Positions 32,734 to 44,140 of a stretch of DNA of 64,000 nucleotides are shown piece by piece (positions within the stretch are counted from its first letter, which is position 1; every line of letters begins with the position of its first letter). The stretch comes from Oscarella lobularis (lineage: Eukaryota; Porifera; Homoscleromorpha; Homosclerophorida; Oscarellidae). The DNA lies in NCBI RefSeq assembly GCF_947507565.1, contig NC_089175.1:1725733-1789732 (forward strand), written 5' to 3'. Below the pieces are notes generated by a model. That model saw nothing but the letters and a program-made list of their open reading frames with translations, was not told where the DNA came from and did not search any database. The position numbers were made by a program, and so were the translations under genes.

Positions 32734-35261
32734 ATGGCAGCTGTCGTCGTTCTGACGATACTTCATGCAATTGCATGTCACAGTAAATCTGTTTCTCTTT
32801 TTCTTATATCAACAATTCACGGTTCTTCTCAGCCAGCGCTCATCCCGTGCAAAAGAGACAATCGTCTACAGAAAGTGGTGAGAACGTGAGGAGGGGAATG
32901 CATGCACGAGACGGGACGGAACGTTGTGGTCCCAACCGCACTGTCTTGTGTAAATATCGCAGCTATAGAACGACGAACTGACTCTAGGCGACTTTTACCT
33001 CGTCGCGAATGGAAGTCACCTATTGGCCGTCGATCTCCGGTTGAGATCCGTTCGCGTGTTGCAGTCGACCGGCGGCGGGGTCATATCGATTCATTTCAAT
33101 GCGAGCACGTCGCAAATCGTCCTCTGTAACAATCGGACGAACGAGATTCGTTTGACGGGTATACGAATCTATTTTCGGGGGGTTGGCTTGTCGATTCTTT
33201 TTCTCGGCCAGGAATCAACGCCGGCGATCCGACGACGCTGATAGTCAAAGAAGAGAGCGACGGGCAGAACAAAAACAGGAAGGTACTCGAGTTGAAAGCG
33301 TGTGCGGTGGACTGGACGACGCGACGACTCTACTGGATCAATGGACGCGGCGGGGGTCGACTCGTCTATAGCGATTTCAGCGGACGTCACGACACGTTAT
33401 TGGAGCAGCACACCGATTATAAAACGGTTCAAAGCATGGCCATCGATTCGTCGATAACGGACAAAACGTTCGATGTGCATATATGTGGAAAGTGCTTTGT
33501 TGAAAAGGTTTGTTCTCAACAGGGTGCTTTACTACACCAGGCAGGCAAGGATAGGAAAAGTGGAAATATCTCCGTCGGGCCGAATCACCCGCACCAAAGA
33601 CGTCATAGGCGGCGGGGGTGGGGACGACGACGACGACGACGACGATGACGACGACGACGGCAGTTCTTCTAGACCTTGCATATCGTTGGCTCTCAATGGA
33701 TCTGCGGGAAAATTATATTGGATTGAAGATGGTGTTCACGGAGCCAAACACTATGACTTGAAAACTAGAAAAAGCGTAAGTTTTCCTGTTCGTTTTAGTG
33801 AAAGAGAATGGATCGCTACGCTAGGGTACAATTACCGGAGCGAGACGTCCTGTTGCAATTGCTGTCAGTCAGTCAACCGTGGCAGTGATCGAGACGTCCA
33901 GTATTAGAACGGTTGACTCAAGCGCGGGCACGACTTTTATGCAGCGTAATGTCGACGGCGTGGGAGCAGATCTGACAGCAATTGCTGCGTTTTCTGCACA
34001 ACAGTCAACAGGTACGACGAGGCTCCGCGTGCGTTTTTTTTTTACTGCACTTCTCTGCATAGTAGTAGTGGTCCCGACTTCTCAGACTCCGCTTAGAATT
34101 GACCAAATCGTTGCTGGCGCGAATCCAACCGATTCGACGAGTGATCGAAAACCCACTTCTGCTTCGATCAATAAGATGAACAATGCAGCGACGAAACCGT
34201 TTCCTGAAAATGGAAAACGGTCGACGGGCAGTGTCACCGCCGCGAATCCGACGACCGGGAATCCGACGACGGGAGAACCGACCATGACGTCACAACAGTG
34301 CAGATGTCAAAACGGAGGAACGTGCGTTGAAGAGAAACCGGAACAGAAAATAGTCTGCAAGTGCGTATTCTATTAATTAAAGATTGCTAATGCGCAGTAA
34401 TTGTCTTGCTCTTTAGATGTCGTAGTGGTTTTGCGGGCGAACTTTGCGACTTGTGTGTGAACGACGTGCGAATGTGCGACGCTGATGAGGCGAATCCAGA
34501 GTTCACAAGTGGCCGCAACCGCAAACTTTTTAATTTTTTTAATTTTTTTGACGTTTTAGGCAGTGACGTACGAGGTTCGGGTCTTTTTATGGGCGTCGGA
34601 ATCGCTTCTTCCGTTGTATTAGCTATTCTCATGATGCTCATTGCGCTCTTCAGGTAATCTGACTAAGAGTCTTTCAGCTAAAAAGTTGCTCCGAAAACCC
34701 ACTCTTAGGTCGAAGCCCAGAAAAACGCCAAGCAAGTCTTTGGAAATGGTTAGTAATGGTCGCAGCAATACACTTACTTGTGATCTATTGTCTATTGAAT
34801 AGTCCACAGTGGCTACTAATAAATCTGCAGTAGTGACAGAACGTGGCAGATCAAGTGACTCTGAGAAACCCGAGCAACCCGAGCAAGAAAAAGTTTATTC
34901 TCAAAACTTTAGAGTGCTCTGAAATTCTATTGTTTCTATATAGGAAGACGAAGTTGATTACCACTCGTACATGGAAGTGTCTGACAGAGAGGAAAAGGAC
35001 GACTCCGCCGCCGATGCTGACGACTATTTGGAACCAGATGCTAATCCTGATGACTACTTGGAACCAAACGATTTTGAAGCAGACTACGACAACCGCCTTA
35101 CTTTGGCAAATGAGATTGTCAGTGCTTATGGTGCACGGTCACAGTTCGCTACGTCTTCAAATGCGACGCCACTGTACGATAACAACGGCAGTGCGATGGC
35201 ATTCGTGCGCACGAGCCGGGGGCCTCTTCCTGCTACGCATACATACGACAATAAGTTCTAG
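32734..35261 (+). CDS. Receptor A: signal peptide, YWTD-type propeller, EGF, TM and tyrosine-rich tail
   Basis: The start gives a short signal peptide (MAAVVVLTILHAIACHS), then VQKRQSS with a dibasic site. Next come propeller-blade units of LDL-receptor YWTD type: DFYLVANGSHLLAVDL, TRRLYWINGRGGGRLV, SDFSGRHDTLLEQH and AGKLYWIEDG. A poly-Asp run (about 33620-33660) lies inside. An EGF-like module (CRCQNGGTC, then across an intron CRSGFAGELC) is followed by a membrane segment (VGIASSVVLAILMMLIALF near 34590-34650). The cytoplasmic tail holds YMEV, two DDYLEP units, PLYDNNG and HTYDNKF. YxxP and YxN motifs of this kind are SH2-domain ligands when phosphorylated, so a signalling role at the cell surface is likely. 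The ligand is unknown. A paralogue follows at 35509. I know no named family with exactly this order. Confidence 0.65.
33618..33662. repeat. GAC-rich microsatellite coding for poly-Asp in receptor A
   Basis: A run of GACGAC and GATGAC units encodes about 12 consecutive Asp residues between two propeller units. The paralogue has the shorter NDDNDNEKD at the same place, so the run has expanded in receptor A. Confidence 0.85.
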
Positions 35262-35508
35262 TAAGCCTTCGCACGACGCCTAGCTGAGGGGAATCTGCCT
35301 ATATGAGACTCTTTTTGCACGGGTAGATTGTTTTTCGACATTTCGGTTTAGGGAATTAGCAGGCAGACGTTGAATTAGAAATAATCTCCGACAGGAGTCA
35401 GTCGAGTTGTAGGAATCACTTTCAGTGTACGCACGTGCAATCGGCGACGCCCTAATTCCTTTTGCGAGCGACGGTTTCCCAGACGTACAGGTTCACTTTT
35501 CTAAAGAC
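35262..35508. other. Spacer between receptors A and B
   Basis: About 250 bp separate the two tandem receptors. No gene or clear repeat is visible. It should hold the receptor A 3' end and the receptor B promoter. Confidence 0.4.
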
Positions 35509-38036
35509 ATGCAAGCGACGTGGCTGATTGTTTTTGCAGTCGCATCTCTCAGCGACGGTAACGGTGCCAACACGCCGTCTCCGTAACTCCGACGATTATT
35601 TTTCTAGCCGTTGATCGATCTCTGACAAAAAGGCAATCGTCCGAAGAGAATGCTAAGATAGGAAACGGTAAGTCTACGTGTAGACCCTATGCCATCCATC
35701 CTCTTTTCGCGACTCTACCGTCTGGTATACGTATCATCAATACAGTAGTAGCAATTAAACAGAAGTAGAGGGAGAGGGGGGTGAAGAGAGCATAGATTGT
35801 TCACCGGCACCGGCGCCACCCTAAACACGTACGTTCGTCTAATGCAATTTTGTAGTTAGTAACCTTGTGGCTGCTCTGCTCTGCTCTGACAGGGTGGGTT
35901 GTGTCTGATCTAACTCTTCTCATTTTTCTTAGACAAGTTTTTTCTTGTGGCCAATGGCAGTCATCTGTTGGAAGTTAATCTCGAACTAAATTCCGTACGC
36001 GCGCTGCAGTTCACAGGTAGCGGAGTCTCTTCGATCCACGTCAACGCGAATACGTCTCAGATCTTTATTTGCAACGATCGGACGAATGAGATTTGGCGGA
36101 CAGGTGGGTGCAAGCTTCTTACTCAATCCGCTTTTGGTCAATTTGTTTTGCGACAGGTGTTGGTGTCGGAGATCCTACCACGCTTATCGTCCAGAAAACT
36201 GGCAAAGAGAACGAAAACAGGGAAAAACTGAAATTGGAGGCTTGTGCCGTGGACTGGGCGGCTCAACAACTCTATTGGATTAATGGCGATGGTAGAAAAG
36301 GCAAACTGGTGCGCAGCGATTTCAGTGGAAACACAGACACGCTGATTGATGAACATGGCGATTACAAGAAAGTTCGAAGTATGGTTGTCGATCAATCAAT
36401 CACAGACCAAACGTACAATTCAGCAGACTCTCCGCTTTTACTGCAAACAACTGTCTTATTTAGGGTGTTGTATTTTGCTGGAGATAAGACCGTGGGAGAC
36501 GTGAAAATACCTCAGTCCGGCAAAGTAGATCGCACTAAAGATTTCATAGGAAACGACGATAACGACAACGAGAAGGATAGTCCTATATCGGTAGCCCTTG
36601 ATGACTCGACGAGGAAATTATATTGGATTGATGGTAACGACGAGTACGTCAACGTTTATGACTTAGAAGAGGAGGAAAGCGTAAGTTTCGACCTACAAGA
36701 AAAAGAGAAACTACCGCACCGACGCACTGTGCATAGGATGCTGTTGCCGGTGCCGGAACTCCCGTCGCAATTGCTGTGGGTCAGTCAACTGTGGCAGTCA
36801 TTGATTCGTCTAGCATTCGAATAGCCGACACGCGCAACACAAGCAGCAGTTTTGTGCGGCGCAGTGTTTCCGGCTTGGGTACAGGTCTAACAGCAATTGC
36901 AGCGTACTCTAAGATTGAGTTATACGGTAAAAAGAACATTTTCTCGCATCTACATGCAGTACTGTAGACTTTTTGCTCTTAGCTACATTATCTCCCAGCA
37001 CAAGTGTGCCGTCAACGCAGACGTGGCCTACAAATCTCAGCGATGGAACGAGTGCACCCCTGCCAAATCAATTAGCGACAACGTTAGTGCCTACCAAAGG
37101 ATCATCTCTAGAGCCATCTGATAGCCCGTCAACTACTCAGACGGCACATGTGACGACAAGTGGCTTTTCAGCTAATCAGGCGGCACATACGACAACAGAT
37201 GGATCGTCAACTACTCAACCGGCACATACGACGAGTCGTTTTCATCTTGTGTCTGACAAGGCGTCTGGGACACAACCAATTCCCACAAATCGCTCTTACT
37301 CTGGTACGGAAACGAAAGTGGATTCAAACAAGAGCGACAGCTCTGGTTTGAGTATTTATTACTACATTGGAATTGGCATAGCCGTTTCAATCGTTGTAGC
37401 GGCTATCATAATAGTCGTCGTGGTTGTCAGGTCAGTATTGCAAATTTTGAAAGCGTCCTTTTCCTAAGCTCACTTCTTTGCTAAGGCGCAAGACGCGTCG
37501 TAAAGCAGGCTTCCACTCGGTTTGCTAAATTCTTTTTTTATTTTTATGTCTAATATTGACGTGACAAACTATAGTCGACTGTTTTGGCGAATCGAGTCAC
37601 TGTTGCCACGGGCAGGTCAACACGTAAGTATGTTGGGACGCCCGGCGGAGGCACGAGCGTGACGTATAACGGAACCTCTGTCACTGTGACACCATTGGAA
37701 GAAAATCTTGTATCGTTTGCTATTCTACTACAGAAATTTTTCTATTTAGCCTGTTTTCTTTGTTTGTAGAGAGACGTGTCTAATGATCCCGTGTATGAAG
37801 AGATTCCTGAAATAGGAAACAATGACTCCATTTCGTTTAGGAATCATCAGATAGACCGCGATTCAGGTAAGAAAGTAACCGAGATGTAACTTGAGGAGAG
37901 TTCGACCAAAGTCTGCTCACCTACAGGAGCGGCAACACAAAAGAACGACGAAACTGCCGCATATTATATTGATTGGGCAGAAATAAATACTATGAAACAG
38001 TCGGATGATTTGTATCTTTCACCTCACCCTCAGTGA
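35509..38036 (+). CDS. Receptor B: tandem paralogue of receptor A with mucin-like stem and YEEI tail
   Basis: The start gives a signal peptide (MQATWLIVFAVASLSD), then LTKRQSS, matching VQKRQSS of receptor A. The propeller part follows the same exon plan: FFLVANGSHLLEVNLELNS, CAVDWAAQQLYWINGDG, SDFSGNTDTLIDEH and TRKLYWIDGNDEY. In place of the EGF module there is a Thr/Ser/Pro-rich stem of about 110 residues with TTQTAHVTT, NQAAHTTT and TTQPAHTT repeats, likely O-glycosylated. The membrane segment is IYYYIGIGIAVSIVVAAIII. The tail contains DPVYEEIPEI, YYIDWAEI and DDLYLSPHPQ. The YEEI motif is the textbook optimal ligand of Src-family SH2 domains when phosphorylated. The two receptors thus share the outer head but differ in stem and tail. 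Confidence 0.65.
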
Positions 38037-38367
38037 TGAGAGAGAAAGATCGATGATACATATATAGTGCACAAATGATAACTAAAAACTTTTCGTTCAC
38101 TCAAGTTATTTTTAGACTCGTATACGGGCTCTAAATAGAAGACTAACAAGTACACACGCAGAGCACACGCAGTCACGCACCTCACTGTCACTCATCCTCT
38201 TGGACTCTCCCAATGGCAACAGGAAAGGCGACGTCTCCGCTGTTCATATTTTCAATTGCACTTCACCGTATATTCAGGACATTTTTCTTATAACCGTAAC
38301 CGAACCGCGTTTCTGCTTCAGTTGTTCTTGTTGGCGCTCTTCCCTCTGCAAGGGCGAAATCGTCGAC
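38037..38367. other. Spacer up to the second N gap
   Basis: This is the flank downstream of receptor B. A tandem AGCACACGCAGTCACGCAC-type stretch lies near 38160. No gene is recognisable. A candidate coding piece may be cut by the gap at 38368. Confidence 0.35.
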
Positions 38368-38567
38368 NNNNNNNNNNNNNNNNNNNNNNNNNNNNNNNNN
38401 NNNNNNNNNNNNNNNNNNNNNNNNNNNNNNNNNNNNNNNNNNNNNNNNNNNNNNNNNNNNNNNNNNNNNNNNNNNNNNNNNNNNNNNNNNNNNNNNNNNN
38501 NNNNNNNNNNNNNNNNNNNNNNNNNNNNNNNNNNNNNNNNNNNNNNNNNNNNNNNNNNNNNNNNNNN
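38368..38567. other. Assembly gap (200 N)
   Basis: There are exactly 200 undetermined bases, the same as the gap at 27698. This gap truncates the minus-strand ammonium transporter. Confidence 0.99.
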
Positions 38568-40325
38568 CGGGTTCAGGCGACGCACGGCTAACGAGCGGCG
38601 ATCTCGGTATCCGTCCGAGAACGAGCGACGAGATGAACTTACTCTTTCCCCCCGAATTTCCAACGCGACGTCTTCGCATCATGTCGCGTCGTGCACTCGG
38701 CGACGGCTTCTCTCGGCGGGGAAAACTTCCTCTTCTTTCGTTCCCGGTCCTTCTTCCATGATCTCCAATAGATTTGTCACCCGTTCGTCGATCGCTTCGA
38801 GATTGCCCGTGTGCCAGACGGCGCGCAGGAGCTCGCGACGCTTGTGAATTTCGTGGCCCCACTTCTGATCGTCTTCGTCGTCGCTTCCCTCCAAGTGATT
38901 CACCATCTCTTTCGCCTGCTTGTTGATGCGAACGCCGCGCTTTACCGCACGCTTTTAGGATTTTCAGCTCGGCTATCATCTTTCGACGCGGATGCTTCTT
39001 TCTCAGGTTTTGCAAGTCGACATGCGATTTTTCGTGGAGGTGGGGAACGCTCAACGCGCGACGCGCCTGACGAATCAACTGACGTAAGAACATCGAACCG
39101 CCAGCTGCGGCTAGAAAGAAAATATAATGTATCACGATTTATTCATTTAATGATTATGTAAATTATTACTCTTACCTATTGAGAGTGTTGTTGTCAAGGC
39201 GATGTGCGCAGCGACTATAAAACGTCCGCCGGTCATCCCGTCGGTTGTTCCAGCTGTAAATCCGTACCAGGCAAACCACAGGATGAGGACACCTATAGGT
39301 TCCGCTCATTGGTAATACTTAATTAGGTTACCATAAATTGCTGACCCAGAGTTGCCAGATATTCATCTTGCTTTTCTGCAGGTCTCTTTGATTTTCCAGC
39401 GAACACAACGCAAACGACGGCGGCCACAGATCCCAAGTAGTGAATGACTACTGCACCTACGCACATACGAACTTATACTTATTTGATACCACAACTAAGA
39501 TGAACTGACCAGCAAAATCGAGAAAACCATTGCTACCAAATATGCCGGGATGATCATCAGACAAGCCAACGCTGCTGAGCCAGCCATTCTTATTCCACAC
39601 CCACTGAGCGGCAAACGGATGCACAAAGGCTAGGGGTAAAAAATTCCATGGCAATTTTCTCACGTGACAAAAACAAAAAACAACAGGGCGTGGCTTTAGT
39701 GATTGATAGAGGAAACAATGGGCGTCGATTCAAAGCGTAAACGCCCTTCCGGGTCGTTTCCGGGATCCAAAAAAGCCTTCTTTTCGAACTTTTTCTTACC
39801 CGTTATAGCGAGCGTGCCGAGAGCGTAACCGACGACCTGAACGCGTCCGACGACGGCGCCCGTCACGACGGTCGCCGCGTTGGCGGCGAAGGCGAAGTGG
39901 AATTCCCAAAGGGCCGTCGCTTCCGCATCGGACGGCGACTCTTCGTGATCGTTGAGCTGGTAGTTACCGAAGCTAAACGTCGACGTCGCGAAAATGATGT
40001 TGTAGCCGACGAGCCAAAAGGCGAGCGCCCCGACGACCGTGTCGACGACTTTCATGCGAAGAAGAAGACGTCGATCGATGGGACCGAGACTGCAGCCGCC
40101 GTATTCGAGCATAACGAAGCCGGCTTTCATGAAGAAGATGAGAAAGGCGGCGATTAGGACCCAGGCGAAGTCGATTGCGTTGGCGACGTCGAGAACGTCG
40201 TCGTTGAGGCAGTCGATGAGGCAGGCGGTCGCGTTCGGCGCGCACGTCGCCTTGCAGTTGGTTTCGTGCGAGATGACGCCGCTCGACGTCGTCGAACCGT
40301 GGGTCGACGTCGAACCGCCGGCCAT
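38568..40325 (-). CDS. N-terminal half of an ammonium transporter (AMT family), truncated by gap
   Basis: The ATG is complementary to 40323-40325 (MAGGSTSTHGSTTS). Exon 1 (39800-40325) gives AIDFAWVLIAAFLIFFMKAG, FVMLEYGGCSLG, VVDTVVGALAFWLVGYNI and FHFAFAANAATVVTGAVVGR, the usual AMT TM1-TM4 pattern. Exon 2 (39510-39629) gives HPFAAQWVWNKNGWLS and NGFLDFAG. Exon 3 (to 39456) gives AVVIHYLGSVAAVV, exon 4 GVLILWFAWYGFTAGTT, and exon 5 AAAGGSMFLRQLIRQARRAL. The introns join in phase. After that, exon 5 runs into a long charged stretch (HLHEKSHVDLQNLRKKHP, then possibly VNHLEGSDDEDDQKWG) not found in typical AMTs, and then reaches the gap. The last helices and pore His are missing. They are found instead on the opposite strand at 27898-29215. 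Confidence 0.82.
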
Positions 40326-40703
40326 CGTCGTCGTCTGGTTGGGGCGAAAACACTTGGCACGCACGCGCAGCGCGCGAATAACTCGACTTGGACGCGAACA
40401 AAATGGCAGAGGGCGCTTCCTTCCAGTGGCTTTGTTGTCATTAGTCGATGACGTAGACGAAGGAAGCGCTTTCGTCACGCCACATAGGCGTGAGTGACAG
40501 CTCTAAGGAGGAGACTTCTTCGTACGAAATTTCCTTTTTTACTCACATACGTACACACTCTTTAATGTAAAATTCAACAAATTGCAGTCAGTAAAAGCCC
40601 TTCTCTGAAACTTTAAAACTACACATATACAATAACGGATCTTGAAATTCATTGCAGGCAACAATAATATCTAGTGACAGCTGATTATCTTGCTCCATTC
40701 TCA
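40326..40703. other. Upstream of AMT, downstream of PAN3
   Basis: Both flanking genes are read on the minus strand, so this is the AMT promoter region and the PAN3 3' flank. No strong motif is visible beyond a GTCACGCC/GGCGTGAGTGAC pair near 40474-40500. Confidence 0.35.
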
Positions 40704-40927
40704 TCATGTCCTTCCAAAATCCGCCTGCGCATGAGTCGCCGGAACGTCGCTCTCGACAAACGACTCGGGAGCGGCGGCGGCGGCAGCAGTGCGACTGGCA
40801 TCAAGCATCTCACTAAAAGCGGTTTGAAGACAATTTTTCAAGCGTTCATACGATATCACAACGACAGATTGCTCATCTCTCGAAACGAGGCAAACCTGCT
40901 CCGGAGACGCTGAGTCGAGCTGATAGA

Positions 40928-40970
<43 letters not shown>

Positions 40971-43623
40971 ATAGTCCCATCATAGCTAATTTACCTTATT
41001 AAGAGTTTGGATCACGTGAGACAAGTCGATCCACGGCGCGCCTGTGTCGGAGACTTGATGGAAAAGGTAGTCGCGAAAGAGTTTCAATAGATATCGATCG
41101 CCAGTCTCAGACCACGAGGGATCCATCTGAAATCTAAAACAGATACACCTCACACCAATGAGGCAGATAAATTTTATCTCTTTTTACTCTGGTCTTTCGT
41201 TTATGGTGCCCAGCTTGGCTAATAACCGAAACAATCGCCCATTTTCCATCTCCTGTTTAATGATTATAAAATGTTAATTTGAGCTTTGGCGTTCACCTTT
41301 ATTAATTCGGATTCCATAAAGTCGGTCTGCGTGAAAGAATTCTCAATCTGCGTATAAAATCGCGCCCCAATCATGGGCATGATGTCGGCTATCGTTCGCA
41401 TTGACTGCTGACTGCTCAGCAAGCAACTGGAAGCAAGAAAAAATATTTATACATACATATATATTTGATTGACATACACAATCAAATTCTTCAAATCAAT
41501 GCTGTAATTAAGCGTTATCGTTTCGAGCGACTTGTGGAGCTGATCTTGCCGATTCGCTGCGAGAGAATTGCACGCGAGAGAGAGGAGAATCTGACCCAAT
41601 GCCATGAGGTCTTCATGTTGATGACGACTGAGAAGAGCCGCCGGGTTCTGGACCTGATTGAACGTCACGACGTCCATGACGCCAACGCAATTCAATCTGA
41701 GTCTTACAAAAAAAAGAAATATGTATAAGGTCATTTAATTATTTATTGTGACTTCTCTCTACCTCGTTTTTCCCGTTACAAGAATTTTCGTTATGTCGAG
41801 TGCTCGAACGGCGAGGCCCTGTTCGTGAATTGCTTTCACTGCGGCAGTCAGCTGAATGCAGTACGTCCACAAGAGGTTCTCGGGTAACAACGACGAGGAC
41901 GACGAGCCGGATGCAAACGGTTGCGACGATCTTCGTGCCAATGACGATGACGACGACGACGACGACGACGACGAGTACATGCCTCCTAGAATTCAAAATA
42001 ATTGCTAATCGGAGGAAGTCGTTTCTCCCACCTTGTCTCGATCTCGCGCTAGGCGACGCGAATTGATGCGCGGCAAGTGTCTCCGCTCCGGGATGATAGT
42101 CGTGCGTGAAAATGAGACCTTTGCGTAACACACTAATAATCAACCATCCTCCACCGCCGTGGCGTTCGCTGTACTATGATCTCCGAATTGCTTCGTCGTG
42201 AAAACTTCTCGTAGGGAAACCACGTTGGGATGATTCAGCTTTTTCCATTGTTCGACGCGTTGCAGTGACCGGGCGCTGCTGAGACGAAAACCTGAAATGA
42301 AGCGATGGACGCGTGAGAATGTTTGATGCAACAAGCTGCCACTACCACTGCACCGTGGATTCTTCTTAGTGCATAGAGTACACTGTTCTTCATGCTGACA
42401 GCCTTGTAGCAAGTCGTCTTGAAGCCAAACGGTCCCGGGCCCTAGAACAGAAGACAGACGAAAGATCTCATTTTTTGCCTGATGCTGACAGTTAAATTAA
42501 TTATATAGCCAAACGCTCACCTTTTCTTTTCCCATTACTGGCTCAAGAGGACAAAGGGAGTGATATCCTTCGAGTTCCTGAGGGATATCTACTTGCGCCA
42601 ATTAATTTATTTCTGCATCTGCATCGAAGTTAACCGTCCATACCACTCATTTCTGAAGAGACGAAAGATTGGGCGACCATCTGACGATGTACCAATTCCT
42701 AATAGACGAAATTTCAATAGGACGTCAATGTGATTGACGTCAAACGGTAAAGATACGTGTCTCAGTTCTTCCATCATTCCATATCCAGCTTGAGTCGACG
42801 TCAAATGAGCGACGTGAGACGGAGGCCCATTGTAGACCCTCCCATCGGGAAACGTAACCATCTAAAAGAGCAAACAATCTCCCCAAAGAAAAGCCATCGA
42901 GAGAACGTCGACTACTGAAGTCTGAGGATAGTAGAAAGATGCTCCCGCTCCGCCCACCATTCCATCCTACAAAAAAATACATTCTATAAATATAATAAAT
43001 ATTATTAGTTGATTGATCTCACCGGCTGTCCCGTCATATTCTGGTGATGAGGATGATGGTGATGATGAACGAATGAGTTTTCAGCATACGCTCCATCGGC
43101 GGCAGCGTTATACGCGTACATTCCCGTCGGCACGAAAGCGTGCGCTCCCGGATTAGGCTAGATAGAAAAATTTTCCCGCCGCCCAATTGATATACATAGA
43201 TCCCTTACAGGTTTCACGCGACCGTGACCGTAAACGTGAGGACTGGGACCGACTGTGGAATAATAACGCTCTTTAGAGTGCGCGAACGCACGAATTTTTT
43301 TTCCATTTCGTTTTTTTCTCGCCTTGACCGTAGTCTCTTCCGTACGCGCTCGGACTGCGACTGTATTTGTACATTTGCGGCTGGACGCCGTGCGGCGCGT
43401 TGCGCGTTTTTGGTCTGCGCGAAAGAAACGAATATTTTTCTTCGCGATCGTGCGATAAATATTTCGCGTCAACGTTCTCGAACCCCTGCGCGGGAACAAA
43501 GATTGGTCGCGTGTTCGATTCGGTGACGTATCGATCGCCGCGAGGATAGGCTGACGTCGTTGTCATGCCGGGACCGAAAGGGGCCCCTCCGAAACGAATT
43601 CCTCCCGGTATGGGTTCTTGCAT
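40704..43623 (-). CDS. PAN3: PAN3, regulatory subunit of the PAN2-PAN3 deadenylase
   Basis: PAN3 is a pseudokinase that dimerises and brings PAN2 to poly(A) tails in cytoplasmic mRNA decay. The minus strand gives, in order, [13 protein letters not shown] and an N-terminal Tyr/Ser-rich part, [194 protein letters not shown] and [16 protein letters not shown]. These match the pseudokinase, coiled coil and C-terminal knob of human PAN3. The N-terminal zinc finger of other PAN3 proteins was not found, so the 5' end may be incomplete or use another exon. A GAC repeat near 41953-41975 encodes poly-Ser (minus). It ends at the stop complementary to 40704-40706. Confidence 0.92.
40926..40974. repeat. 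AAAT microsatellite in a PAN3 intron
   Basis: About twelve AAAT units run in tandem inside a PAN3 intron. It is an ordinary tetranucleotide microsatellite. Confidence 0.9.
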
Positions 43624-44140
43624 CAGATTGAAGAGCCGTCCGTCGCCGACGGACGTCGTCGACGCTTGTGACGCCTTTTTTGAGGAAAAAGAGGAAAGCA
43701 AATCCGGGATCTATCCAGGTCCCGGTTTGAGAATTCCGTCTTACCCTTACCGTACCCCCAGGGGCCCCTACCAGGTCTTACCTCGTTACAGTCCTAAGTT
43801 TAGTCCAAAGTTTGAAAAGAGAGTATTTTGCTTTTAATTTATTAATTAAAGTGCTGAGCCTCTGCCTGTAGCAGACTATTTTACAAGGTAAAAATCTTTT
43901 TGAAGCCTTTAGTGGCTTAAACTTTGACATTTATTAGTACGTTGTACTGTAGAGTCAGTAGTAGTAATTACTAGTTCCGTCATACACGTACCACGTGACA
44001 AATTTCGCCTGTACAGTAGGAGACGAGCGCCTGCGGGAATGGAGCGGTGCCAAATTTACACGCTGTCGCCTGAGTCATTTTGCTAATTTTCTCGAGTTGC
44101 GGGATTGAGCACCATGCTGAGAGCTAGTGCTTATCCTCTC

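Noticed and set aside
41740-42143. Val-rich minus-strand frame over the GAC repeat in PAN3
   Set aside because: The poly-Val run is the same trinucleotide repeat read in another frame. The PAN3 frame with poly-Ser continues into conserved PAN3 sequence.
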